Positions 1 to 11,553 of a stretch of 46,146 bases of DNA are shown one piece after another. The notes below the pieces were generated by a model. The model was not told the DNA's origin and searched no databases. It was given only the letters and a program-made list of their open reading frames with translations. Origin of the DNA: Candidatus Absconditabacterales bacterium (GTDB lineage Bacteria > Patescibacteriota > Gracilibacteria > Absconditabacterales > Absconditicoccaceae); contig CALHCH010000076.1 in NCBI GenBank assembly GCA_937930555.1, forward strand, positions 1 to 46,146, read 5' to 3'. The position numbers were made by a program, and so were the translations under genes. The number at the start of each line of letters is the position of its first letter. Position 1 is the first letter of the stretch.

Positions 1-3000
1 TTGATCAGATAGGTCACGGGGATAGTGAGCGTCTCACCTGTCCCGATATATCCTAGATCATAGGTAGCAGTACCAGTACCGATGGTACCATCAGGCGTCC
101 ACGCACTATCATCTAGTGTCAGGCCTGCTGGGATATAGTCAGTGATGACTACTCCAGTCGCTGCCATCTCTCATTGGTTTTGGACAGTGATATCAAAGGT
201 CACTGGAGCGTTTGGTTTGAATGGACCAGTACTTGCACTATTCAAAGTTTTGATCAGAGCAAGATCGTGCACGAGTGCTTCTGTGTCAGCATCGTTTTCT
301 GGGATAGTATCTTGGGCACATTCGCATTGGTTGCTGGTATTTAGTCTATGTTCTGCTTTATTACTGATATTTGCATTAGATTCATCAGTGATGATTTTGA
401 AGGTAACGTCTATGGTATCCTCATACACATCAGCGTCTGAATCGTAATTCACCCAATTATATCAAGAAGTAGCAGGATTTTCTTCATACCATTTTATCTC
501 TCCATTCACTGCATCTACATATGTTGGCATTATACTGCTACTCACATATTCCAGCTGACTTGAGTCAAAGTAATCATAGACCGTCAATGCTCATCAAGTA
601 TATGGATTATTAAAATTAAGTTCAAACATGACCATATCACCAGAGCTATAGTAGCCATCATTGTCTTTATCCATATGTGGTGTGGGCGCTAGTTGTTTTG
701 GAGTTTGGGTGTCTGGCAATTCAATAGAACTAGAAGATGTCATTAGCGCATCCTCATCTCAAGCACAGTAAATTTCGCCACATAAGCTATTCGCCTGTTT
801 TATTACATTTATTTTTAACTTTTCTGATATAGGATTGGGACCATCTGCTGTGAAATTTACAGTAATTATATCACATTTTCCTGCCGGCAAAGACACATCA
901 GTCAAATTTACAATACTAGATTGTGAATTATCACTGTATCCATTCGGATAGCTTCAATTTACTCACAATATAACGCTATTCACACTCCAGTTTCCATAGT
1001 AGTCTAAATCTAAATTTAGTCCTGTTACTGATACTGCAGCATTATTACAAAACTCCCAAGTATAATCCACAGTTCCTCAAACTATTAAACTTGAAGTTGT
1101 AGTGTCTACTAATGCTGTCATATCACAGCTTGCTCATCACACCACCTCAACTTCCGCGTATGAATAATTATTTGATCCATCATTTCATGGGCCACTTGGA
1201 CTTCAAGTCACATAATAATCTCAAACAATTGTTGATCATTCAGTCGATCATGTTCAGTTGTAATATTCAGAGTCTAATCAACTTGAGTCTCAATTAATAC
1301 ATCTATTTAGCACTTGAGATCAGTTGAATTGGCACATATCAATATATCATGTGTTTTTTATGATGCCTCACTCATGTTTAGGATTAACTGCCATTTTAAA
1401 TGTGAAATCTACTCATGCAGTATTTGCTGGAACATACGCCATTCATGCAAAATCATTAAATCATCTTCGTAATGATCCATTATTGTATACTCAATTTGTA
1501 AATGACATTACAAATCAAGATCAAGTTTCTTTAATTCATTCTGCTCCATCTGGATGTGGTCGATCAAAAAATTGTGGTCATGCAAAGATTAATGTAGGCT
1601 CTCCATTCTCTGGATTAGTACATGTATTCATTTTTTGCAGTCTTTCAGTGCACATCTCATCAAACTGAGTTGATCAATTTTCAGTATGAGTATATCTACA
1701 ATATCATGGAACAGCCCAATTTTCTTTTCTAATTGAAGTGCTATCTAAACCATATACTGTGTGTGAACAGTCTGTCGTATCATCTCATATATATTCATAC
1801 AGATCCTGCTTATTCATTCATTCTATTGGATCATTTCTTGCTGTTATTCATGCTCCTAATATATTATGTTGAGCTTCTGCACCGTATCATTCTGTAATCC
1901 ATGCAGTATTCTGTAAATTTCATGGGTAAGCAAGTCAATTTGATATTCCTCACAAATAACTATGCACTCAAGGATGATAAAATATATAAAAGTTTGTGTT
2001 ATATTTACCATAAAATCTAGAATAGTCATATGATAAAACTCTATCTATATGTTGTCACGTTCATGCAAAATCACAATTTGGATAAGACGATCAACAAGAA
2101 ATAATCTCCTCATCAAATCTATCACTCGTCCACATATCCACCAATGGACACTCATCGTAATCTTCTGTAACCATTTGTTTGAATACTTCTGCATACTCTG
2201 GACCGTTCGCTCATAATCCCAAACATGGCCTATAGTGATAATTGTAAATCTGTCACAAATCTGTACATGCTTGTGTCATTTTAGATGCTATCTCATTTGC
2301 TGCTGCTGATGCACTAGCAGGCGTATGTGCTACTGTGGCTGTTTGATCATAGAAAAATCTATCTTCATACTGTGCCTGATAACATGAAAATACTGCTGCT
2401 GAAACTACTGCTTGATTGTATCATCACGCTATTGTTCACATATTTCACTTCACATATGCATCTGCATCTAGATATGCTGCTTGTATCGCTGCTGACTCAG
2501 TATAATTTGCCAGTTTATAGTCATCATATTGACTTAAATAATGTACTACATATGCCTGCGACACTGATTGAGCATTATTAATATAGTTCTGATATCCTGC
2601 ACTATTATTTGTATCATACATCATCGCACATCAAGTATTATATTGTGCTGATCATGGCGTTACATATGCCGCAATATCATACGTTTCGTTTGCCGAAAAC
2701 CATTTTGTTTCTGGTAACGCATCCATTGCTACCAATCATATCTGTGCTCTCATAAATTTGTCATATGCTTCTGTATCATACCAACAAGTATATCTACTTC
2801 CTAATCACTCAGGTCACACATCTCTTACCTGTTCTATAAAAGAGAGATCACCCGTTGCATAGATATCTTCCAGTCTCACATACTTATCTACGGTACCGCT
2901 ATTATATACCGTCATTGTATATTCTATTATTTCTCATGGACACACCAACTCTTTATCTGCTGTTTTTTTTATAGAAAGATCATAAGGTGCTGAATCTCAA

Positions 3001-4781
3001 ATACATACATCATTTCATATCATATCAAGGCTAACCCCATCTGCATTATTTGATCTATCATATGCAGCATTTACACCATCAGTACTTCCAAACAAGCTTC
3101 ACTCATTAGTTCAAAATACTGGTAAAAATGAAGGGGTAGATTCACTATTGTTTGTCACAGATATCCATGCATCATTTTGGATAGCATCCGTAATAACATT
3201 TCAAGAACATGTTCATACTCAAGTGTCGTTTAGTTGAATAGTAACATCGATATGACTAGATTGTCATGTTCCTAGATAAATATTTCCCCATCGTAATTTT
3301 TCAGGACAATTAAGATCTCATCAAACATCTATACATTGCGCAACCTGAATAGGGCTAACTCAAGAAAGAAATGGATCATAATAATGCCCTGCATCTCCTG
3401 GTTCAAATCCTATATTCAATCATGGTGCTGGACTATATCAAACTATCAGTCACCCCCCTGGTGCATCAAAAGCATCCATCACTGCTATATCATCTCTCGC
3501 TGGTCCATCATTAAAAATATCAAGTCTATAGGTAATCTCATCTCCCCATTCTATATCTCATGAGACTAGTGCATCTGAATCTGATACAGGCACATTGTTG
3601 ATAGCTATTATATCTTTCTTGATATCCAAATCCCAAGGCAAAATCTCAACTTCTGCTTGATCCTTATTATTACTTGGGTATGTTTCATTATTAAAACTTT
3701 CTGCTAAATTTGGTCAAAAAGGAGCATTGTAAAAAAACAATTGTCCCAAATCTCAAGTATCTTCTGGAACTCAGATTGCACTATCATTCTGTAAAGAACC
3801 TGATCCTATCAAATTATCTATCACAAACTCTAAGGTAATTATTTCTTCTTGCCCTACAGACATAGGAAACCCGTCTGATAAACTCAAGTAATTGTGAGGC
3901 TCTGCAAATCCATCACCATCCTTATCGTATGCTAGATTTTCTACTACGTAAGGAGTAGATAGTCATTGACTACTATGTGTCACTCATACAAATTTTAGTC
4001 TTTTATCATACTCATCCGTAATTAGTGCATGTGCTACATCATTAGGCCCATTATTTGTGTATTTCATAGTGAAGTATACTGTCTTGTCCAATTGATATCA
4101 GGTAGGATCTGTAGCTATACATCCAGCTGGAAAACTAGCTGCCGTAGATCAACTACAGTCTCATACTATTTTTTCTATGGTCATATCATACTCTTCTGGC
4201 ACGTAAGGTTCTGGCTTCGTTGTTAACGATGCTTGACTCAACACATTTACAAATTGATCACTACACTCATCATTATTACATGCACTTGCTTCTGCTTCAT
4301 TTGCTATACCTCCATCAGGAGACTCTCTGGTAAACTCTACAATAACTTGCTCTGCGGTACCAGCATTCATCGTCATACCTTGTCGGATGAGCTGAGAGTT
4401 GAGCTCATCATAGATAAACTGAGTGCTTGTGTTAGAAAACATAGAACTACCACTCTGACCAGAGTACACTAGTCCAGTCCCAAAACTATCTACCACTTTT
4501 ACATCAGTGACACCAGACCCGTCTACCTCTACCACATCTATCTTGTATGAGACAGAGGTAGGGGTTTCGCGATAGACTGATTTGGTGAGTGCTAGGTCGT
4601 AGTCTACGCCAGATGATTGGGCGTATACCACAGATCCGCTCGTACTGATATCAACAGCATCAGATCAGTCATAGTCATCAGATCCCAGTCATCAGACAAA
4701 ACTCGACCCAAAGGCCTGGATCGTAAGTATTGTAATTGCCGCCATCCTAGCAGCAATACTCAAATAAGAAGAAGTTTTCAT
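1..4781 (-). CDS. Giant secreted DUF11-repeat surface protein (3' end beyond window)
   Basis: Open for more than 1590 codons from ATG 4779-4781 to the left edge. Residues 1-29 form a signal peptide (MKTSSYLSIAARMAAI then a hydrophobic stretch), so the protein is exported. Residues about 50-360 and the last part before the edge carry DUF11-type beta-sandwich repeats, with phrases such as YTNNGPNDV, VTFDITVQN and ITDYIPAGLTL. Such repeats build stalks of adhesins and surface-layer-like proteins. The middle (about 700-4150) is AT-richer, contains a Cys/Tyr/Ala-rich stretch unlike DUF11, and may include an inserted folded domain that I do not recognise. Many glycines are UGA-encoded. It is probably the surface partner of the VanW and PKD proteins nearby. 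The DUF11 assignment is firm; function as an adhesin is inference. Confidence 0.85.
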
Positions 4782-5304
4782 GTGTTTTTGTTGCAACAAT
4801 TAAAAAGAAGTAATTGATGCAACTATAGAGAAGGAATAAAAAAACAGCAAATTTTTGCTGTTGTTGGAGGTGGTTGTGGTTGACAAGAGTTTGGGGTGTG
4901 TTTTGGTGGGTGCAGACCCCTCTGCCTACGGCGTCTCCCCTCACAGGGGAGAATTCTGACGTGTGGCCCCCTTGGAGGGGGTTGGGGGGGTCTTGTGAGC
5001 ATGACACAAACCCTCCGACCTCTCCTCCTCCGTCGTCAAGCCCACCTCCCTTATCAGGGAGGGACGCGTTGTCCCCTGATATAAGGTGAATGATGGCGAA
5101 GGAAGAAGAGAGTATCCTCTGGAGGAAGGGGAAGGGACCCTTTAGGGTAGGGGTTTGTTGCAATCAACCGTTGCTCCCCCTTACAAAGGGGGACCGCAGG
5201 GGGATTGCGATAGCCACACAATAGATCTTGAGTCTTGAGTCTTGTTTCTTGTATCTCGTATCTCAAGTCTCGTCTCTCGTATCTCGTATCTCGTTTCTCA
5301 GATC
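4782..5304. repeat. GC-rich intergenic stretch with CCCCTT/AAGGGG palindromes and a TATCTCG tandem tract
   Basis: This gene-free gap is far richer in G and C than its surroundings. It holds several short inverted repeats of the form C-run, TT, short loop, AA, G-run (near 4937-4950, 4969-4982, 5047-5062 and 5173-5190). Positions about 5225-5300 are a low-complexity tract of imperfect copies of 'tctcgta'. No frame here looks like a protein. The palindromes resemble those at 33774-33870 and 35833-35865, so they are a dispersed intergenic family in this genome. Confidence 0.6.
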
Positions 5305-6672
5305 CTACTTCTTCACCTCTTTATAACAACTCTCCCTCTCTTGTCAGTTGATATTCCACGTATGGCACTCACCATTTACTTTTCTGCTGCCTCATCACTT
5401 GACGTTGAGTGTGGTGCTATATGGGCGAGAAGACACATGCTTTACATATCATCTGTCGCTAGGGTATCATACCGTAAACACTTCTTCCGTCTCTCCAGCT
5501 CATCATTCATAGTTGAGCACGAGGATGATGGGATGATTGGCTGTATTGCGGAGACGGAGATCTAGTGAGTTGCTGTATATAGTACTATCTATACCTGGAG
5601 TACTGATCAGCTCACCATCGATAGTAGCATCGTATAGATGATGATATCGCTTGGAGTGATTGCGTAGTGCTGGTCTAGAGAGTGATTTGTTGGTCACGAT
5701 ACCCTGATAGATAGCCGTACTCCCACCACACAATCCTCCTCCATAGTCCTCTACTTCTTCATCTAGAAAAATTACAAATCCATCTTGGTACAATTGCTGT
5801 GCTCCAGGATCAAAATTGGAATCCTGCATAAACGAAATCTCGTCACCAGGATTCAATACTCTCACGTGTCCGATCTCATCAAACGCAGTAGCTATATTTG
5901 TTCTTCTATATGCTTCATCATTGTTGGTCCTGGTCCTATGTGAGACGAGTGTATATCATAGTGCTTCCAAGTCCTGAGTAGATTTGAACAAATGTATCTG
6001 ACCTGCCCAGTCTCTATACATACTCGGGGGTAGTGCTATATCCTGTATGTCCTCCATATCACCAAAATGCTGCTGCAAATACATATCCAATGGATCAGTA
6101 GCTAGTAGCGGAGTCTGCACAAATACAGCATCCGATCCCACATCAGCCAACAACAACCCTGAGGTATCTGTCACACCATATGGCTCTTGGACAAATCAGT
6201 CAAATCATCTATCCACCAACTGCGAAAGCAACAATCTCCTCATCTGCGACATATATGCATCCTGGTCAGCAGACGCAGTCCACTGACTCTGGAGATAGTC
6301 TGCCGTGAGTGAGATCGTGTCTACCTCCTCCTCTACTTCCAACAAATATCCATAAAAAGAATTGCGAAGCAAAAGTATGAGGTATTCTCGATGTGTCCCA
6401 CCATAGTAAGTTTGGTATTCGGCCAGCTGATCATCTAGATCACGCATGCGTACCAGTGCGTATGAGGCTGGTTGTGATTCTAGCCCAGAGATGAGATTGG
6501 TAGCAAACGTATTTACTTTGCGTTCTACACCAGCTCGATGCGTATAACAATCCACGCTATACTCATAATGCGAACAAAACCCATCTGCATAGTCTTGGGT
6601 AGTCTGAGCAGACACTATCGACCCAAAAAACAAACTTGCAAACAGGAGGAGATATCCAGCACGATTGGTCAT
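5305..6672 (-). CDS. Secreted VanW-like domain protein
   Basis: 455 aa, starting at ATG 6670-6672 with a clean signal peptide (MTNRAGYLLLFASLFFGSIVSAQ). An in-frame start further upstream would bury this signal, so I prefer the later one. From about residue 270 the VanW signature is clear: NPGDEISF, then YGGGLCGGSTAIYQ at about 310, and DATIDG...DLRLRNTANHPI. VanW domains are common in Gram-positive and CPR envelope proteins and are linked to peptidoglycan; their chemistry is unknown. The N-terminal 250 residues are helical and not recognised. It lies in the same direction as the DUF11 giant, 523 nt upstream of it. The three ORF fragments join only if UGA is read as Gly. Confidence 0.85.
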
Positions 6673-7087
6673 AACAACGAGAGCAAATAAAATAACAGAA
6701 AGTGAGTGTGGTAATTTTTTGTAGTATGTTTTATTGTATACACATATATGATATATATGCAACTACCGAGACATACGCAAAAATAGATCACCCTGTGACC
6801 AAAAAAAGCAACACATTTCACCTCTCAAAAAACGGCTTTTATTCATCGACATGTTTTGGATTGCTGCATCTAACACTAGGTATCACCTATTAGATGGATC
6901 TACAAAATTTTCATATTTTCTCTCTTGTTTTATCAGTTTTGTTTCATAAAAACACAACATATAGTAGTCGAAAGCAAAATAAACCACAAGATATAGTAGA
7001 GGCCGGATATTGACATATTTTTCTTATTGCTAAAAAATAGCACGGAATTGCTTTAAACTTTCCACTTTAACCTTTATACTTTATTGT
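6673..7087. promoter_or_regulatory. Divergent intergenic region upstream of the VanW gene and nrdB
   Basis: 415 nt of AT-rich sequence between divergent genes, with no ORF that looks real. On the nrdB side a TATACT box at 7075-7080 ends 7 nt before the nrdB ATG, which would place transcription start at or next to the start codon. About 30 nt further up is CACGGAATTGCTT (7041-7053), which recurs upstream of the aldehyde dehydrogenase gene at 21254-21266. No NrdR-box pair could be recognised by eye. Confidence 0.45.
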
Positions 7088-8362
7088 ATGGCCCCTACTC
7101 AAGTCAAAAAAAGAAACAACATGATCGAGTCGTTTGATATCGCCAAGATACAAAACGCTATCTACAAATGAATGCAGGCAGAGTGACATGGCACACTCGC
7201 AGACGCCAAAGTAGTAGCTAGTCTAGTCAATCAAAAATTGGATCAAAAGCTCGTAAAAGATCCAGCATTTGTGCGAGATGTAGAAGAGATACAAGATGTA
7301 GTAGAAGAACAACTGATGGACGCAAAGTTTCATGATGTAGCTAAGGCATATATCCTATATAGAGCTCAGCAAGCCCAACACAGAAAAAGAGATATATTTA
7401 AAAAAAGAGTGAATCTCAAGCCACACGAATACCCAGAACTCCTCCAATACGTAGATGCCGTACGTCACTCATATCGGATACATACAGAATTCAATTTTAC
7501 CAGTGATGTCCAAAACTTCAACGTAGATATCAACTCAGTAGAAAAAAGCGCCATCAAAAACACTATGCTCGCGATAGCTCAGATAGAAGTAGCGGTCAAA
7601 AGCTTTTGGTGAGATGTATACAAGAAGATGCCAAAACCAGAGATAGGATCTGTAGGAGCTACATTTTCCGAGTCAGAGGTTCGTCACCAAGACGCCTATG
7701 CGCATCTCCTAGAGATATTGGGACTAAATAAAGAATTTGAAAAGATCAAGGATGTACCAGTGATCATGGAAAGAATCAACTATCTAGAAAAATCACTAAA
7801 AAACTCCAAAAGCGAAAACAACAAAGAGTACGCACAATCACTCCTCTTGTTCTCATTGTTTATCGAGCATGTATCACTGTTTTCACAGTTTTTGATCATC
7901 ATGTCGTTCAACAAGTTTAAGAACTTGTTTAGAGGGATATCCAATGTGGTAGAAGCTACCTCCAAAGAAGAACAGATACACGGATTGTTTGGGATAGATC
8001 TGATCAATATCATCAAGAGTGAGCATCCAGAACGATTTGACGAAGAATATGCAGAGGCTATCCAAGACACATGTCGCAAAGCATACGAAGCAGAAAAAAA
8101 TGTGATTGCCTGGATATTCAATGAATGAGAACTGGATTTCTTACCTATACCTGTCATCGAAGAATTTATCAAAAATAGATTTAACAACTCACTAGAGAGT
8201 ATCGGTATCGGCAAAATATTTGAAATCGATCAAGAACTCGTAGCTCAGACACAGTGGTTTGATGATGAGATAGTCGCTACCAAGCATGTAGACTTTTTTG
8301 ACAAGAGATCTATCAATTATAGCAAAAAAACTCAAAGTATCACCAGTGATGACCTCTTCTAA
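7088..8362 (+). CDS. nrdB: Ribonucleoside-diphosphate reductase, small (R2) subunit with N-terminal ATP-cone
   Basis: 424 aa. It makes the diiron/tyrosyl radical used by NrdA to reduce ribonucleotides. Metal and radical residues are visible: E197, H200 and Y204 in EVRHQDAY, then E260, and E295 with H298 in EEQIH. The N-terminal about 90 residues (KKRNNMIESFDIAKIQNAIYKG onward, with VVASLVNQKL) look like an ATP-cone, the allosteric dATP/ATP domain that normally sits on NrdA. NrdA in this locus has none. Fusion of the cone to R2 is known from some other bacteria, where it controls activity through R2 oligomerisation. nrdA follows after 55 nt, so the two are probably co-transcribed. The TATACT box 7 nt before the ATG suggests a leaderless start. 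Confidence 0.92.
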
Positions 8363-8417
8363 CATAAGACGCACATAATAACGATAACTTCTTTTTATTA
8401 TTAGATCCTCTCTCCTT

Positions 8418-10226
8418 ATGACCACCACTACCGCATCATCTACAGACAAAACCACTACCACAAAAACCGCATGATGAATCATCGACAAAACAAATAAGGT
8501 ACAGTTTCAATCTACTGCTGTGTCTGCAAAAAACGAAAAATCAACTTCAGAGCCGTTTTATTGGTTGAATGAATACTCGACTTTGTTTCTCCAGAGAGGA
8601 TATCTCAAGGAAGGTCAGACACCGCAAGAGAGGATCAGATATATCGCAGATACAGCTGAGAAGTATCTAGAAAAGCCAGGGTTTGCTGATAAATTTTATG
8701 ACTATATGTCGAGATGATTTTATTCTCTCGCTAGTCCTATATGGTCCAATTTTGGTCTAGATAGAGGTCTGCCTATCTCATGTTTTGGATCATATATCGG
8801 AGACAATCTGGGTGATATCTTGCATACGCAGGCAGAAGTCGGGATGATGAGTAAGTTTGGTGGTGGATGTAGTGGGTACTTCGGAGCACTCCGTCATAGA
8901 TGAGCAGAGATCAAAAACAATGGTCACTCATCATGAGCTGTACATTTTATGCAGTTGTTTGAGTCACTCATAGATGTCGTGAGTCAGTGATCTATGAGGA
9001 GATGACACCTCTCACCATATCTCCCACTCGAGCACCCTGACGCAGCAGAATTTTTGAAAATTGGTACAGAAGGAAATCCTATACAAAAACTGACTCACTG
9101 AGTGACAGCTGGAGATGACTGGATGCAATCTATGATAGATGGTGATAGCGAAAAAAGATGACTACGAGCTGAGGTATTGCAGAGAAGATGAGAGATCGGC
9201 TACCCATATATCATGTGGACAGACAATGCCAACAATGGTACCGTAGATGTATACAAAGACAAAGGACATACCATATATGCCAGCAATATGTGCTCAGAGA
9301 TCATGCTCCCGAGCAATGATAGATGGTCATTTGTGTGTTGTCTGTCATCGATCAATCTCGCCAGATATGACGAGTGGAAAGACACTGATGCAGTAGAGAC
9401 ACTCACCTATTTTTTGGATGCAGTGATGAGTGAGTTTATCACCAAGCTCGAAGCACTCAGAGACCATCCATCTAGAGAAAAACAAAATCAGTTTAAGTTT
9501 ATGGAAAAATCATATACCTTTGCGGTCGAAAACAGAGCTCTGGGACTCTGAGCACTCGGTCGACATAGCTACCTCCAGTCTCATATGATAGCCATAGAGA
9601 GCGATCAGGCTGCGGAGCTAAACAAAGAAATATTTGCTACTATCAAGGAGAGATCATACGCAGCATCTACTGAGATGGCTACCGTATATGGTGAGCCAGA
9701 AGTCCTCAAGGGATATGGCAGGAGAAACACAACATTGAATGCCGTAGCTCCTACCACCTCGTCCGCGTTTATCCTCGGGCAGGTATCACAGAGTATCGAG
9801 CCGTGGTTTTCCAATTATTATGTCAAAGATCTCGCCAAGACCAAAGTATCAGTAAAAAATAGAGAACTAGAAAAATTGTTGGAAACAAAAGGCGAAAATA
9901 CCAAGTCTACACGAGACTCTATCAGGGACAACGATGGTTCGGTCCAGCACCTAGACTGCCTCACCGACGCAGAAAAAGCTGTGTTCAAAACCTTTGCTGA
10001 GATCAACCAATACACCATCATCGACCAAGCAGCAGATAGACAAACATACATCGACCAAGGACAATCACTCAACCTCATGGTCAATCCAAAAACTCCAGTC
10101 AAAGATATCAATGCACTATATATAGAAGCATGGAAACAAGGAATCAAAACTTTGTACTATCAGCACAGCATGAATGCTGCACAAGCATTGGGAAGAAAAA
10201 TTAGTTGTGTGGGATGTGAAGGGTAA
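8418..10226 (+). CDS. nrdA: Ribonucleoside-diphosphate reductase, large (R1) subunit lacking an ATP-cone
   Basis: 602 aa, shorter than the usual 700-850 aa class I enzyme because the ATP-cone is absent; the N-terminal 45 residues are a Thr/Ser/Lys-rich linker. Catalytic features are present: C122 in ISCFGSY, N290/C292/E294 in SNMCSEIM, the second redox Cys at 307-308, a YY pair in TLYYQHS for radical transfer, and the C-terminal CVGC tail (C597, C600) that re-reduces the active site. The specificity region and NTTLNAVAPTTSSAF loop are intact. It pairs with the preceding nrdB. Several conserved glycines are UGA. No Shine-Dalgarno is visible before the ATG, which follows a pyrimidine-rich tract. 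Confidence 0.93.
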
Positions 10227-10357
10227 GAAAGTATTAAAAAATGAAAAAACATGATACGCCTTGAGCGTTAGTACACAATTATATATTTAGGCCGGCAATA
10301 TAATTATATACTAAGAGAAGCTCAATGGCGATGAAAATCGTTAAAGCTTCTTTTTTT
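10227..10357 (+). terminator. Hairpin-rich 3' region of nrdBA ending in an intrinsic terminator
   Basis: Two small stem-loops (ACGC/GCGT around 10257-10269, and AATTATA/TATAATT flanking GGCCGGC) precede a strong terminator at 10316-10357: AGAAGCT pairs with AGCTTCT, with an inner CGAT-GAAA-ATCG, followed by eight T. The stretch might also be a short independent RNA, since it is more structured than a terminator needs. Confidence 0.7.
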
Positions 10358-10866
10358 ACTATATTAAATTCAGAACATGTTCATACATCGTCTAACTCAC
10401 ATACGCAATTGTGCTATATGTCTTATGCTAAATGCATAAAAAAACTCTACTAAGAGTCTTGTGAGACATATAGCAGAGTTTAAATTACTGATTAGTATTT
10501 ATTTCTGTGGAAATTAATAAATATTGATTGTGTAGTGGATTGCAAGACTGTATCTAATTCGCTTAATTTATAATTTATTCTGACTAAATATGATGGACAA
10601 ATACCACTTCGCCAAAAATAATAATATTTGGTGACTCAAGAAACAGTGAGGAGATAGAGCATCAATCTTATTTAATTCAAATAAGTGAGACAGTTTGCCT
10701 CAAGCTATAATCTATATGATTATACACTGAGGGTCAATGATTATCCACAAAGAGGATTGAACCTTTCAAGAAGAAAGAACATACCCGAAAAGTGATGATC
10801 CGAGAAACTCTCCAGGATAGTGAGCAGTAGAGAAATCGGCCGAAGAGTCGGCCGATTTTATTTTTT
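10358..10866 (+). ncRNA. Structured noncoding region, possibly one or two unknown RNAs
   Basis: About 500 nt without a plausible ORF. At 10413-10474 an 11-bp perfect stem (GCTATATGTCT with AGACATATAGC) encloses two smaller hairpins, forming a three-way junction. Around 10790-10812 a compact hairpin (ATCC-GAG-AAAC-CTC-GGAT) follows. The region ends in a strong intrinsic terminator at 10833-10866 (AAATCGGCCG / CGGCCGATTT, then T-rich). Length and terminator would suit a housekeeping RNA such as RNase P RNA, but I could not find the conserved RNase P, tmRNA or SRP motifs, so the family is left open. Confidence 0.45.
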
Positions 10867-10877
10867 CACAAAAAACC

Positions 10878-11006
10878 ATGCAAAACACCCTCCAATCCCT
10901 CACCACCCTCACCCAAAACTATATGTCTACATATAGATGAAATGTGAATTATGAAAAATATAGACACTTCCAGGAGTTGATGTGAGATGATATATACTTA
11001 CTCTAG
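10878..11006 (+). pseudogene. N-terminal segment of the Nudix protein, cut off by an in-frame TAG
   Basis: A 42-codon ORF (MQNTLQSLTTLTQNYMSTYR... ending GDDIYLL) lies in the same frame as the Nudix gene that begins at 11031. Long Nudix proteins of this type often have such a helical N-terminal extension leading into a '...R-N-F-x-G-H-x-T-A-S' stretch; here the sequence runs LL-stop-NNF. The TAG at 11004-11006 sits where homologs would continue, so it looks like a nonsense mutation or a readthrough site rather than a real gene end. Confidence 0.5.
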
Positions 11007-11030
11007 AATAACTTTATCTCTCCTCTCCCC

Positions 11031-11489
11031 ATGCGCGTAGACTTCGCCACATCCTCCCTTGTCCTCAATATAGACAGCACCAAGACTGCTCTGATTTTTC
11101 ATCATAAATTTGATAAGCGGATCCAGCCTGGAGGGCATGTAGACCCTGGCGAATTACCTCACGAGGCAGCAATCAGAGAAGCAAAAGAAGAACTAGGACT
11201 GGATGCTAGTTTTGATCCCGAGGCGCATACACGAGATGTAGATACCTCCACACAGTCATATATCGTACCAAATCCTATCGCCACCTACAGGTCACTGATC
11301 CCATCCTATCAGGATCAGCCCGAGCACATTCATTGTGATTTTTGGTATGTTTTGAGAGCGGATGAGACGCAGGAGTTTGGCTGAGAATTCAATCAAAGCA
11401 GACGATATACCAAGGAAGAGATACTCGCTCTACCAGATGATGAGGTACTACCGACGGTAAAGGTGATGGCTAGGAAGTGGATGGTGTAA
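11031..11489 (+). CDS. Nudix hydrolase
   Basis: 152 aa from ATG 11031. The Nudix box is complete: GGHVDPGE followed by seven residues and REAKEELGL. Nudix enzymes hydrolyse nucleoside diphosphates linked to another group; the substrate cannot be told from sequence. The ATG used here would give a protein starting at the first beta-strand (MRVDFATSSLVLN), so the core could still be functional by re-initiation even though the N-terminal segment upstream is separated by an amber codon. UGA falls after QEFG, late in the protein. Three Nudix genes occur in this window. Confidence 0.82.
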
Positions 11490-11553
11490 AATTTGATTTA
11501 TATAGAGCTAGTATATATACTTAAAATATTGTATTTTATTTATATAGATTTAC

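Noticed and set aside
4747-5266. Overlapping ORFs in the GC-rich gap
   Set aside because: Composed of repeat palindromes; translations are proline/serine/glycine-rich without family features on either strand.
10358-10866. RNase P RNA, tmRNA or SRP RNA
   Set aside because: Conserved sequence motifs of these RNAs were looked for and not found.
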